A DNA stretch of 64,000 nt from Nocardioides sp. BGMRC 2183 (GCA_008123405.1 VSSA01000020.1:18244-82243); one strand, 5' to 3'. Counted from the first letter of the stretch, positions 34,203 to 42,634 are shown. Made by a program: numbers and translations. The notes: generated from the letters alone by a model not told the origin.

Positions 34203-35477
34203 TCACCAACGAGCCGTGTTGACCTCGAAGCCCGGCTCGATCGACCGCATGTAGACGGTGTCCTCGCGACGTCGCACGCCGCACGAGAGGTACTGCTCGT
34301 GCAGGGTGCCGAGCAGGTCGCGGTCCAGCTCCACCCCGAGCCCCGGGCCCGTCGGCACCTCGACCGCTCCGCCGTCGAACCCCAGCACACCAGGAGCGAT
34401 GACGTCCTCGCTCTTCCACGGATAGTGGGTGTCGCAGGCATAGGTGAGGTTCGGGGTCGCCGCGGCCAGGTGGACCATCGCGGCCAGCGAGACGCCGAGA
34501 TGGGAGTTGCTGTGCATGGACAGCCCCATCCCGAAGGTGTCGCAGATCCCGGCCAGCTGCACCGACGGACGCAGCCCGCCCCACAGGTGGTGGTCGGAGA
34601 GCACGATCTGCACCGCGTCGGCGGCCACCGCGGGCTTGAGGTGCTCGAAGGCGATGACGCACATGTTGGTCGCCAGGGGTACGTCGGTGCGCGCCGCCAC
34701 GTAGGCCATGCCGTCGATGCCCGGGGTCGGATCCTCCAGATACTCCACGACTCCGGCCAGCCGCTCGGCCACCCGCACCGAGGTCTCCGGCGTCCAAGCC
34801 CCGTTGGGATCGAGCCGCAGTGGCAGGCCGGGGAACGCCTCGGCCAGCGCCTCGATCGCGGCGCACTCCTGATCGGGGTCGAAGACTCCGCCCTTGAGCT
34901 TGAGCGATCCGAAGCCCCACCCGTCGACCATCCGCTTCGCCTGCGCCACGATCCCGTCCGGGTCCAGCGCCTCCCCCCACGTGTCCTCGGCCATCCCGGG
35001 ATGGCGGGCCCACTTGTAGAAGAGGTAGCCGCTGAACGGCACCCGGTCGCGGACCGCTCCGCCGAGCAGGTCGCTGACCGGCCGGTCGGTCTCCCGGCCG
35101 ATCAGGTCGAGGCAGGCCACCTCGAACGGTGAGTGCACGCCAGCGAAGGCGGAGGAGAGGTCCAACATCCCGCCGTACGACGCCCCGGCGCCGCCGGTGT
35201 CGCCGCCCAGCACGTCGGCGACCAGGCGTCGCAGTCCGTTGAGGTCGTAGGGGTCGTGTCCGGGCAGTGCCGCTGCCACCGGGCGCAGCCGGCCGAGGAT
35301 GGCCTCGTCGCCGTAGGTCTCGCCGAGACCGACCAGCCCGGTGTCGGTGTGCACCTCGACGATCGCGCGCAGCGCATACGGCTGATGCACGCCGACGACG
35401 TTGAGCAGTGGCGGGTCGGCGAACGCGACCGGGGTGATCTCGACCCGGCTGACCCGGGACCGCACAGCGGCGCTCAC
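34203..35477 (-). CDS. glucarate dehydratase-like enolase-superfamily protein (paralogue 2)
   Basis: 424 residues from GTG 35477, overlapping the uspA stop (GTGA). All glucarate-dehydratase-subgroup residues are present: K193-L-K195 (SLKLKGG), D223 and N225 (LDPNGAW), E248, N271 (ATNMCV), D295 (SDHHLW) and H322 (SMHSNSH). It would therefore dehydrate D-glucarate, L-idarate or a close relative. It differs clearly in sequence from the gudD gene at 45112, and it is tied to the transporter operon, so it may handle a different stereoisomer. Last gene of tctC-tctB-tctA-uspA-gudD-like. Confidence 0.88.
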   Translation of the reverse strand: MSAAVRSRVSRVEITPVAFADPPLLNVVGVHQPYALRAIVEVHTDTGLVGLGETYGDEAILGRLRPVAAALPGHDPYDLNGLRRLVADVLGGDTGGAGASYGGMLDLSSAFAGVHSPFEVACLDLIGRETDRPVSDLLGGAVRDRVPFSGYLFYKWARHPGMAEDTWGEALDPDGIVAQAKRMVDGWGFGSLKLKGGVFDPDQECAAIEALAEAFPGLPLRLDPNGAWTPETSVRVAERLAGVVEYLEDPTPGIDGMAYVAARTDVPLATNMCVIAFEHLKPAVAADAVQIVLSDHHLWGGLRPSVQLAGICDTFGMGLSMHSNSHLGVSLAAMVHLAAATPNLTYACDTHYPWKSEDVIAPGVLGFDGGAVEVPTGPGLGVELDRDLLGTLHEQYLSCGVRRREDTVYMRSIEPGFEVNTARW

Positions 35478-35866
35478 TGGGGCTTGACGGCGAGGACCGG
35501 CACGCTGGCCTCGAGCAGGATCCGTTGGGCGTTGCTGCCGAGCACCAGCTTGCCCACCGGGGACCGACGACGCAGCCCGATCACCACCAACCGGGCGCCG
35601 TGGGCCTCGACCACGCGCTCGAAGGTGTCCACCACGTCGGCGCCGTGGTCGCCCTGGTCGACGGTGGCGGTGACGCCGGCCGCCGCGGCCCGTGCCTCCA
35701 GGGCGGCGACCGCGGCGTCGTCGAGCAGTGCGGCGTCGACGGTGGCACCGCGGCGGGGGCTGTTCAGGATCACGACGTCGTCTCCGTGGACGACGGCCTC
35801 GGCGAGCCCGGCCTCGAGGGCCACCTCGCCCTCGGCGCTGGGAACGTACCCGATCACGATGGTCAT
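35474..35866 (-). CDS. universal stress protein (UspA family)
   Basis: 130 residues, a single Usp domain. The nucleotide-binding motif is in VVIGLRRRSPVGKLVLGSNAQRILLEASVPVLAV (G-x2-R...G-x-NAQRIL, the G2xG9xG(S/N) pattern). It sits between tctA (31-base gap) and the glucarate-dehydratase paralogue (4-base overlap), so it is translated with the aldarate transporter. Usp genes next to TctA-type permeases are seen elsewhere, but the role is not established; it may sense ATP/AMP or modulate the transporter. Confidence 0.9.
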   Translation of the reverse strand: MTIVIGYVPSAEGEVALEAGLAEAVVHGDDVVILNSPRRGATVDAALLDDAAVAALEARAAAAGVTATVDQGDHGADVVDTFERVVEAHGARLVVIGLRRRSPVGKLVLGSNAQRILLEASVPVLAVKPQ

Positions 35867-35897
35867 GGTCTGCCTTCTTCCTCAGCGGGTGGGGAGA

Positions 35898-37439
35898 TCA
35901 ACGGGTGGGGAGGTCGTGGTTGTCGGAGGTGGACGACGTCTCGCCGGAGCTCGCTGCCGCCGGACGGTTCCGGTTGCGCAGCGCCTTGACTCCCGGCCAG
36001 GCGGCGACCAGGACGAAGACCGCCAAGATGGTGCCGGAGATCGGGTCCATGAGGAAACCGGTCGGGTCGCCGTCGTAGATGATCATCGAGCGCCGCACGT
36101 TGTTCTCCAGGATCGCGCCCAGGACGAAGGCGAGGACCATCGGGCCCGGCTCGAAGCCACCCTTCTTCATCAGGTAGCCGACGACACCGAAGAAGATCAT
36201 CAAGAAGACGTCGAACGTCGAGTTCCGCAGCGTGTAGGCGCCGAGGATGGTGATCAGCGCCGTGATCGGCGCCAGGATCGCCGGCCGGACCCGCAGCACC
36301 CGGACGAAGATGCCGACCAACGGGATGCTCAACAGCAACAGGATCACGTTGCCGACGTACATCGAGTTGACCACGCCCCAGAACAGGTCCGGGTTCTCGT
36401 CGAGCAGCGCCGGGCTGGGCGTGATGCCGAGCACCAGCAGCGCGGCGAAGAGCATCGCCATCGAGGCGTTGGCCGGGATGCCGAGGGTGAGCAGCGGGAT
36501 GAACGAGGAGGTCGCAGCGGCGTTGTTGGCGGTCTCCGGCGCGGCCACACCCTTGATCGCGCCGCGGCCGAACTCCTCAGGGGTCTTGGAGATGCGCTTC
36601 TCCGTCGCGTACGCCGCCAGCGACGACATCACCGCGCCACCGCCGGGCAGTACGCCCAGGAAGAACCCGATGATCGTGCCGCGACCGACCGCCGGCGAGG
36701 CCTCCTTGAGGTCCTTGCGGGAGGGCCAGATGTTGGCCACCTTCGCCGGGGCGTGGGGCTTGCCGTGGCGCTCCTCGAGGTTGTGCAGGATCTCGGCGAC
36801 GCCGAACAGACCCATCGCCACCACCACGAAGTCGATGCCCTGGCTGAGCTCGAGGCTGCCGAACGTGTAGCGCTCCGCGCCGGTGAAGCTGTCCCGACCG
36901 ACGGTGGCCAGCAGCAGGCCGATCGCGGCGGCGATCAGCGCCTTGATCCGGTTGCCGCTGCCGATGGTGGAGACCAGCAGCACACCCAGCAGCGCGAGGG
37001 CGGCGTACTCGGGCGGGCCGAAGTCGATCGCCCAGCTGGCGACGAACGGGGCGGTGAGGCTGAGCGCGACGATGGAGACCGTGGCACCGACGAAGGAGCC
37101 GATCGCGGCGATGCCCAATGCCGTGCCGGCCTTGCCCTGTTTGGCCAGGGCGAAGCCGTCGAAGACGGTGACCACCGAGGATGCCTCGCCCGGGAGGCGG
37201 AGCAGCACGGAGGTGATCGTGCCGCCGTACTGGGCACCGTAGTAGACACCGGCCATCATGATCACGCCGGAGATGGGGTCGCCGACCTGGATGACGATCG
37301 GCAACAGGATGGCCATGGTGGCGGCCGGTCCGAGGCCGGGCAGCACGCCGATCAACATGCCGATCAGCACGCCGATCAGGCAGTAGAGAAGGGTCTCCGG
37401 CTGCGCGACGACGGCGAAGCCGTCGAGGAATGCGTCCAT
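35898..37439 (-). CDS. tctA: tripartite tricarboxylate transporter large permease, TctA family
   Basis: 513 residues, about 11-12 hydrophobic segments. Family motifs: GVLPGLGPAATMAILLPIVI near the N-terminus (GxxPGxGP), YYGAQYGGTITSVLLRLPGEASSVVT, and GGAVMSSLAAYATEKRISKTPEEFGRGAIKGVAAPETANNAAATSSFIPLLTLGIPANASMAMLFAALLVLGITPSP in the second half. The large membrane subunit of the secondary TTT system. Together with TctB and TctC it would bring in a dicarboxylic sugar acid driven by an ion gradient (substrate by context). Confidence 0.95.
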   Translation of the reverse strand: MDAFLDGFAVVAQPETLLYCLIGVLIGMLIGVLPGLGPAATMAILLPIVIQVGDPISGVIMMAGVYYGAQYGGTITSVLLRLPGEASSVVTVFDGFALAKQGKAGTALGIAAIGSFVGATVSIVALSLTAPFVASWAIDFGPPEYAALALLGVLLVSTIGSGNRIKALIAAAIGLLLATVGRDSFTGAERYTFGSLELSQGIDFVVVAMGLFGVAEILHNLEERHGKPHAPAKVANIWPSRKDLKEASPAVGRGTIIGFFLGVLPGGGAVMSSLAAYATEKRISKTPEEFGRGAIKGVAAPETANNAAATSSFIPLLTLGIPANASMAMLFAALLVLGITPSPALLDENPDLFWGVVNSMYVGNVILLLLSIPLVGIFVRVLRVRPAILAPITALITILGAYTLRNSTFDVFLMIFFGVVGYLMKKGGFEPGPMVLAFVLGAILENNVRRSMIIYDGDPTGFLMDPISGTILAVFVLVAAWPGVKALRNRNRPAAASSGETSSTSDNHDLPTR

Positions 37440-37452
37440 GGGTCGACTCCTC

Positions 37453-37983
37453 TCAGAAGACCAGCAGGTGGGGCAGAGGGATGCTCAGCCCGTAGAGGAA
37501 CAGGAAGTAGAAGGCCGCCACCGTGCAGACCGAGATGACGATCGTGCTGCGCCAGGACTCGCCGCCGAGGAACCGCAGCCAGATGACGCACAGCACCAGG
37601 GACGGGATCTCGAAGCCGACCAACGGCATCAGTACGCCGAGTCCGATGAAGGTCAGGACGCCGATGGCCGGCAGCAGGCTGACCCTGCTGAAGGCGACAC
37701 TGTCCTCGAGCCGTCGGCCCACGATCAGCAGCACGACGGAGAGGAACGTGATCACCGCGGAGATCACGAACGGCCACATGCCTGCGCCGGGACGACGCAG
37801 GCCGTCCAGGCCATAGTCCAGGGCCAGCACCATGCCGCCGACGCCGATCGCGAGAGCGACGAGCGCACCCACCGTCTGGTAGGCGGGGCCGCCGGGGGGC
37901 AGCTCCTCATCGGCGAGGGTCTCGGCCACCTCGGCCTCGATCTCCTCGAGGATGTCCTGGCGCGGGGTGCGCTCGTCGGTCAT
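37453..37983 (-). CDS. tctB: tripartite tricarboxylate transporter small permease, TctB family
   Basis: 176 residues from ATG 37983 with four hydrophobic segments after a charged N-terminal tail of about 45 residues (TDERTPRQDILEEIEAEVAETLADEELPPGGP). The segment pattern (GALVALAIGVGGMVLALDYG, FVISAVITFLSVVLLIVGRRLEDS, LLPAIGVLTFIGLGVLMPLVGFEIPSLVLCVIWLRFLGGESWRSTIVISVCTVAAFYFLFLYGLSIPLPHLLVF) fits TctB. 13 bases from tctA and 43 bases from tctC. Confidence 0.9.
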   Translation of the reverse strand: MTDERTPRQDILEEIEAEVAETLADEELPPGGPAYQTVGALVALAIGVGGMVLALDYGLDGLRRPGAGMWPFVISAVITFLSVVLLIVGRRLEDSVAFSRVSLLPAIGVLTFIGLGVLMPLVGFEIPSLVLCVIWLRFLGGESWRSTIVISVCTVAAFYFLFLYGLSIPLPHLLVF

Positions 37984-38026
37984 GATGCGTCCTCTCGCTT
38001 CAGCGCGGGTCCAGCGTGATGCTGGA

Positions 38027-39025
38027 TCAGCCCTCGGCACCCAGGTTGATGCCGTACTCCTCGATCAGGTCGGCGTACCGCTGCTGGTCCTCCTCGAGCT
38101 GGGCGACGACCTCGTCGCCGGGGATCTCCAGCGGGGTGAGGCTGTTCTGCTCGTTGAACTTCTGGTAGTCCTCGGTCTCGAACGTCGCCTCCAGACCCTC
38201 GATCAGCGTCTCCTTGACGTCGTCCGGGGTGCCCTTGGGCACGGTCAGGAACCGATACTGGGTGACCTCGACGTCGAGACCCTGCTCCTGCGCGGTCGGC
38301 ACGTCGGGCAGGTAGTCGATCCGCTCCGGACCGAAGACGCTGAGCGCGGTGAGCTTGCCGGACTCGATGTTCTCGATCGCCTCGCCGACCTGCAGGCAGG
38401 CGGAGTCGACCTGGTTGCCCAGCAGCGCGGTCAGTGCCGGGGCGCCGCCGTCGAAGGGAACCGCCTCGGAGTCCACGCCGGCGGTCTCGAAGGTCAGCGC
38501 GCAGGAGACCTGGGAGCCGGTGCCGACGCCGGTGGTGCCGTAGGTGAGCTTGCCGTTGGCCTTCTCGATGTCCTCGATCGACTGGTAGTCGCTGTCGGCG
38601 TTGGTGACCAGCACGTAGTCGTCGCGGGAGACGCCGTAGAGCACGTCGAAGTCGTCGATGCTGGTCGCCTCGTCCTCGCTGACCGCCAGCGGCGTGATCG
38701 CGAAGAGCGAGGCGTTCTGGATGGCGATGGTGCTGCCGTCGGGCTCGGCACCGGCGAGCTCGTTGGCGGCCAGGGCGCCGTTGGCGCCCTCGCGGTTGAT
38801 CACCGGGAACGAGGTGCCGAACTCGTCGGAGAGTCCCGTGGAGACGGCGCGGCTGATCAGGTCGGAAGAGCCGCCGGCGGAAGCGCCGACCAGCATCTCG
38901 ACGGTGCCCGAGGGGTAGTCGCCGTCGCCACCGCCGCCGGTGGAGGTCTCGACTCCGCCGCAGGCGGTCAGTGCCAGGCTCGCGCCGCCGATGAGGGCGG
39001 CGAAGCGGGTGGTGTGCTTGCGCAT
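38027..39025 (-). CDS. tctC: tripartite tricarboxylate transporter substrate-binding lipoprotein, TctC family
   Basis: 332 residues. A lipoprotein signal with lipobox LTAC (Cys22) and a glycine-rich linker precede a Bug/TctC binding domain: GTVEMLVGASAGGSSDLISRAVSTGLSDEFG (the phosphate/carboxylate loop), NREGANGALAANELAGAEPDGSTI, then YGTTGVGTGSQVSCALTFETAGVD. First gene of the leftward transporter operon and therefore expressed most. Its start region carries one of the three shared TTGGAC-N19-TAG promoters and faces the LysR gene. Confidence 0.94.
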   Translation of the reverse strand: MRKHTTRFAALIGGASLALTACGGVETSTGGGGDGDYPSGTVEMLVGASAGGSSDLISRAVSTGLSDEFGTSFPVINREGANGALAANELAGAEPDGSTIAIQNASLFAITPLAVSEDEATSIDDFDVLYGVSRDDYVLVTNADSDYQSIEDIEKANGKLTYGTTGVGTGSQVSCALTFETAGVDSEAVPFDGGAPALTALLGNQVDSACLQVGEAIENIESGKLTALSVFGPERIDYLPDVPTAQEQGLDVEVTQYRFLTVPKGTPDDVKETLIEGLEATFETEDYQKFNEQNSLTPLEIPGDEVVAQLEEDQQRYADLIEEYGINLGAEG

Positions 39026-39076
39026 CGTTGACTCCTAGGTCCGTCGTCCGGGCAGGGACCCGGCGTGTGACCACCG

Positions 39077-39107
39077 ACACTAAGGACGTTCGTCGATGCT
39101 CGTCCAA
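39077..39107 (-). promoter_or_regulatory. shared aldarate-regulon promoter upstream of tctC
   Basis: On the minus strand TTGGAC (39102-39107, within TCGGGCTTGGAC) and TAGTGT (39077-39082) are separated by 19 bases, 52 bases before the tctC start. The same pair with the same spacing lies before the metallo-beta-lactamase gene and before kdgD. Upstream of it, ATCACTTCATGC is partly conserved with the kdgD region (ATCAC-N2-CAT). Confidence 0.68.
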
Positions 39108-39121
39108 GCCCGATTCGGCAT

Positions 39122-39136
39122 GAAGTGATCCACTTC
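39122..39136. promoter_or_regulatory. palindrome between tctC and the LysR gene
   Basis: GAAGTG-ATC-CACTTC is a perfect 6-3-6 palindrome located 21 bases upstream of the LysR start and just upstream of the tctC promoter. This is the usual place for a LysR binding site that both represses its own gene and activates the divergent operon. Confidence 0.6.
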
Positions 39137-39156
39137 GCGCATCGTAAGGTGGGACC

Positions 39157-40074
39157 GTGATCACCCTCGACCAGGTCCGCTCCTTCGTCGCCGTCGCCGA
39201 GGAGCTGCACTTCGGGCGCGCTGCCGAGCGGCTCCAGATGACCCAGCCACCGCTCTCCCGACAGATCCAGAAACTGGAACGCGCGATCGGCGCCCAGCTG
39301 CTGGTCCGCGACAACCGGCGGGTCGAGCTCACCGGCGCCGGCACGGCGTTCCTCGACGAGGCGTACCGGCTGCTCACCCTGGTCGAGGGGGCCGGAGACC
39401 TGGCCCGTCGGGTCGACGCCGGCGCTGCCGGAGTGCTCCGACTCGGCTTCACCGCGGTCTCCGCGATCTCGATCCTGGGCCCGCTGCTGCGGCGGCTGAC
39501 CGCCGAGCTGCCGGACGTCGAGGTCCAGCTCTCCGAACGGGTCACCAACGCCCAGGTGGATGGGATCCGTCGCGGTGAGCTCGACATCGGCCTCGCGCGC
39601 CCCCCGTTCGACACCACCTTGCTCGCTTCGCGAGTGGTGCTGCGCGAGCCGCTGATGGCCGTCGTACCGGACGCGCATCCGTTGGCCGCTCTGGACCGAC
39701 CGCTGACGCCGCAGGACTTCGAGGGCGAAGCGGTGATCGGCTATCACCCGCAACAGTCGCGCTACTTCCACGAGATGGTGGTCCGCTTCCTGGCCAACGC
39801 GCACCCGCGGATCGAGCAGCGGGTGCACCAGGTGCTCACGGCGATGCTGTTGGTCAGCGCCGAGCGCGGACTGGCGCTCGCCCCTGCCTCCGCCGCCTCG
39901 CTGCACGTGGAGGGCGTGGTGCACAAGGCCCTGGACCACGGTGGCGGTGACACCCGCCTCGACGTCGACCCGGAGCGGCCGGTCGAGCTGCACGCGATCT
40001 GGGCACGCACCAACGTGAGCCCGGTCGTACGTCGCGTGCTCGACGTCGTCGAACGGGTGGCATCGACTGCTTGA
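39157..40074 (+). CDS. LysR-family transcriptional regulator
   Basis: 305 residues from GTG 39157. N-terminal winged HTH (LDQVRSFVAVAEELHFGRAAERLQMTQPPLSRQIQKLERAIGAQLLVRDNRRVELTGAGTAFLDEA, recognised by FGRAAERL and QPPLSRQI) and a two-lobed effector domain from about residue 90. The LHFGRAAERLQMTQPPLSRQI wording is that of the BenM/CatM-like branch that senses carboxylic acids. Divergent from tctC, with a palindrome and the shared promoter between them. The natural candidate to control the aldarate regulon. Confidence 0.95.
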   Translation: MITLDQVRSFVAVAEELHFGRAAERLQMTQPPLSRQIQKLERAIGAQLLVRDNRRVELTGAGTAFLDEAYRLLTLVEGAGDLARRVDAGAAGVLRLGFTAVSAISILGPLLRRLTAELPDVEVQLSERVTNAQVDGIRRGELDIGLARPPFDTTLLASRVVLREPLMAVVPDAHPLAALDRPLTPQDFEGEAVIGYHPQQSRYFHEMVVRFLANAHPRIEQRVHQVLTAMLLVSAERGLALAPASAASLHVEGVVHKALDHGGGDTRLDVDPERPVELHAIWARTNVSPVVRRVLDVVERVASTA

Positions 40075-40076
40075 GT

Positions 40077-40098
40077 CCCGGCGCTCCGCGCCACCGGG
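40077..40098 (+). terminator. hairpin after the LysR gene
   Basis: GGCGC (40080-40084) pairs with GCGCC (40088-40092) over a 3-base loop, and flanking CCC/GGG extend the stem with a small bulge. It starts 3 bases after the LysR stop. No T-run. Confidence 0.45.
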
Positions 40099-40175
40099 GC
40101 CCGATCGACAGCTGGCGAGATCCGCGGTCGGTGTGACCGCCGTCATACCCAACGAGCATGAAGCCATTCGAAAAG

Positions 40176-40210
40176 GGGCTTGGACGGCGTCACTGCGCCG
40201 TTCTTAGCCT
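40176..40210 (+). promoter_or_regulatory. shared aldarate-regulon promoter upstream of the secreted metallo-beta-lactamase gene
   Basis: GGGCTTGGAC at 40176-40185, 19 bases, then TAGCCT at 40205-40210, 40 bases before the ATG at 40251. Same hexamer pair and spacing as at tctC and kdgD. Confidence 0.62.
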
Positions 40211-40250
40211 CACCCACCACAGAGGCGTTCATCTCTACCAGGAGATCACC

Positions 40251-42446
40251 ATGATCAGACGCTTGATCGCCATCGGGACCTCGGTGGCATTCATCGCGCT
40301 CGGAACCGGCCAGGTCGCCCAGGCCGAGCAGCGGGCACCGAAGCAGAAGCCAGGCAAGGCCGACGTCCAGGTGGCGTTCGTCATCGGCGAGCCCAGTGTC
40401 GTCGGCCCGAAGAAGTGGCCCCGGGTGAGCGTTCCCGTCCTCACCGACGGACGGCGCACGACGGTCGAGACCGAATCGGTGCGCCCCGAGGAGGCCACGA
40501 CGATCGCGGACTCCGTCGCACCGGGCGCGCTCGTCGACTTCGAGACCCGTCGCGGCAGCGTCATCGTGCCGACCGACGCGGCAACCACGTTCCACACGGC
40601 GCTGACCAAGGGCACCCGTGCTGTGTTCGACATGCAGAAGTACGGGCCGGAGCTGGCACCGCGCAACGGCAAGGTCGGCAACGCGGTGGCCGCCGGATGG
40701 GTTTACGACAAGGACCGGAAGACGATCACCATCGGCGACGGACGTCGGGTCACCCACGACCAGGCGGGTCGCGCCTTCCCGAAGGCACGCAAGCGCTACG
40801 AGGAGACCTACCGGGTCAAGAAGACGGTCGACGTCTACGAGGTGGACACCACCGACTGGTCGACCTCGCGGCCTTCGACGTACTCGGCGGTGCCGGTCAC
40901 CGCCAACTACGACTACGCGAACACCGAGCGGCAGCAGGCGTTCGTGGTCTTCGACAAGGACTACCGGAAGGCCAAGAAGGCGAAGGTGACCGACATCTTC
41001 TACTTCACGCCGGCCGACACCTCCGACGGCAAGCCCGTGTGGGACACGCCGACGATGAGCTATCTGCTCGAGGACAAGGGCGTGGACCCGGTCTCCGGTC
41101 AGCGCTATGCCGACATCAACGCGACCGGCGTCACCAACGCGGCGTACACCCGGAGCACCGAGCCGTTCGAGATCGTGCCGGACACCATGTACTACGTCGG
41201 CGACAACGAGGTCTCGTTGTACCTCTTCGACGCCGACATGGGCACCAGCACCACCAGTGACGACAAGCTGGTCCTCGTCGACAGCGGGTGGCCGAACAGC
41301 GGGTACCAGTACTGGAAGAACATCGAGGCGATGGGCTACGACCCGCGCGACATCGACGCGGTGGTCATGCCGCACGGCCACGGTGACCACTACGGCACGC
41401 ACGTCGAGCTGCTCACGATGATCGAGAACGCCGGCGGAGAGCTGGAGATGTGGTCGCCGCGCGAGGACGTGGTCGGGCTCGAGAAGGACGCGATCGGCAA
41501 CGTCTGGAACCTTCCTCCGGGCCTCCCGGCCTCGGAGACCGTGATCCGCGAGCGGTCCACCTTCCTGACCTACGACGAGTGGATCGATCTCGGCAACGTC
41601 AGGCTCCTTCCGTTGTGGACGCCTGGTCACACGACCGGCTCGACCTCGTTCGAGTTCGACGTGGAGAACCCCGAGACGAGCGAACGGGTCACCTTCGGCT
41701 ACATGGGCGGCTACGGCTGGGGCCCGAAGACCGTCAACGCCACGAACGGGTGGCAGCGTCTCGGGTTCGCCTACAACCTCGCCTGGCTCCAACAGCGTCT
41801 CGACGTGGACTATGCAGCGCCGCAGCACGCCAACCAGTTCCCGCTGGTCGACATCAACCAAGCCCTCGTCGCCTACAACAACGACCCGGCCAACAAGCGA
41901 CGTCAGCTGACCATGCTCGACGCCCTGGTCGAGGGTGAGTTCATCAACCAGCTGGAGAAGCGGTACGAGGTGGCGACGAACGCCGTCTCCGACGCGCAAC
42001 CGGGCTACCAGAGCATCGAGACCTTCGGTCCGTTCAAGCCAGGCCGGGAGAACGGCGCCACCGATGTCGAGGTCACCCTCGTGGACGACGGGAAGGTGAT
42101 CCAGGGCTATGACCAGGCGATGAACGTCAACCCGCGCATCCCGCTGCTGCGCAACGGCGCGGCGATCCGGCTCGACAATCACGTCCACGACCCCGAGGGT
42201 TGGTACGTCCAGTTCGAGCTCGATGTCCTCGACTCCTACCGGGGCTTCCTCCCTGGCGTGGGTCCGGTCGAGTCCATCCGCCCCGAGCTGAGCGAGATCC
42301 TGCGCACCCAACGGTTCGACTCCAAGGCGGAGGCGAACGCGGTGCTGCGCACCGTTCGGGCCGGCGGCACCTACACGGTGGACCTGACCAAGGCGAGCGC
42401 CATCGTCATCCCGACCGACGGATCACCCGTCTTCGAGGAGGAGTGA
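40251..42446 (+). CDS. secreted metallo-beta-lactamase-fold hydrolase
   Basis: 731 residues from ATG 40251 with AGGAG upstream. A Sec signal peptide (RRLIAIGTSVAFIALGTGQVAQA) is cleaved near AQA-EQ. After about 330 residues of unassigned N-terminal sequence comes an MBL domain: LVLVDSGW, then MPHGHGDHYGTHVELL with HxHxDH at about 375-380, TPGHTTGSTSFEF with a third zinc His near 459 and QHANQFP near 525. The last 170 residues are unassigned beta-rich sequence. It is an extracellular zinc hydrolase of unknown substrate. Its promoter matches those of the aldarate genes on both sides, so it could open a lactone or ester of a sugar acid outside the cell (inference). Length is much above a plain MBL protein. 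Confidence 0.85.
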   Translation: MIRRLIAIGTSVAFIALGTGQVAQAEQRAPKQKPGKADVQVAFVIGEPSVVGPKKWPRVSVPVLTDGRRTTVETESVRPEEATTIADSVAPGALVDFETRRGSVIVPTDAATTFHTALTKGTRAVFDMQKYGPELAPRNGKVGNAVAAGWVYDKDRKTITIGDGRRVTHDQAGRAFPKARKRYEETYRVKKTVDVYEVDTTDWSTSRPSTYSAVPVTANYDYANTERQQAFVVFDKDYRKAKKAKVTDIFYFTPADTSDGKPVWDTPTMSYLLEDKGVDPVSGQRYADINATGVTNAAYTRSTEPFEIVPDTMYYVGDNEVSLYLFDADMGTSTTSDDKLVLVDSGWPNSGYQYWKNIEAMGYDPRDIDAVVMPHGHGDHYGTHVELLTMIENAGGELEMWSPREDVVGLEKDAIGNVWNLPPGLPASETVIRERSTFLTYDEWIDLGNVRLLPLWTPGHTTGSTSFEFDVENPETSERVTFGYMGGYGWGPKTVNATNGWQRLGFAYNLAWLQQRLDVDYAAPQHANQFPLVDINQALVAYNNDPANKRRQLTMLDALVEGEFINQLEKRYEVATNAVSDAQPGYQSIETFGPFKPGRENGATDVEVTLVDDGKVIQGYDQAMNVNPRIPLLRNGAAIRLDNHVHDPEGWYVQFELDVLDSYRGFLPGVGPVESIRPELSEILRTQRFDSKAEANAVLRTVRAGGTYTVDLTKASAIVIPTDGSPVFEEE

Positions 42447-42490
42447 CGAGGGGCGGCTTGGGGGACCCGCCCTAGAGGTTGCGGCAGGTA

Positions 42491-42525
42491 GGTGGCGGTG
42501 GCGCGACGACGCGCCACCCGCCACC
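42491..42525. repeat. GC-rich hairpin element
   Basis: GGTGGCGGTGGCG at 42491-42503 pairs with 42512-42525 with a single bulged C and an 8-base loop. A second GC-rich hairpin (GGGGGCGGCGCCCC region) follows at about 42537-42550. The pair lies between the metallo-beta-lactamase stop and the kdgD promoter and is probably a transcription terminator or a REP-like element. Confidence 0.55.
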
Positions 42526-42599
42526 GCTGCGCCACTGGGGGCGGCGCCCCTGCCGCCACCCGACGACGATGCCCGGCAGGTATCACCCCATCCAATTTC

Positions 42600-42634
42600 G
42601 GGCTTGGACAGGCATCACTCACCGCGCCTAGCGT
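42600..42634 (+). promoter_or_regulatory. shared aldarate-regulon promoter upstream of kdgD
   Basis: GGGCTTGGAC at 42600-42609, 19 bases, then TAGCGT at 42629-42634, 37 bases before the GTG of kdgD. It also shares GCATC three bases after TTGGAC with the tctC promoter, and ATCAC-N2-CAT upstream. Confidence 0.68.

Noticed and set aside
34177-34212. Three 12-base direct repeats (GCTCACCACCGC-like) at the junction between the ABC permease and the glucarate dehydratase paralogue
   Set aside because: The copies diverge at several positions, overlap the dehydratase stop, and low-complexity GC-rich repeats of this size are common; no function is suggested.
34793-34802. GGGCTTGGAC-like sequence inside the glucarate dehydratase paralogue
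   Set aside because: It is coding sequence without the spaced TAG hexamer, so it was not counted as a fourth regulon promoter.
35133-37538. An 801-residue frame opposite tctA and uspA
   Set aside because: Low-complexity, His/Gln/Arg/Asp-rich translation typical of antisense to a hydrophobic membrane protein.
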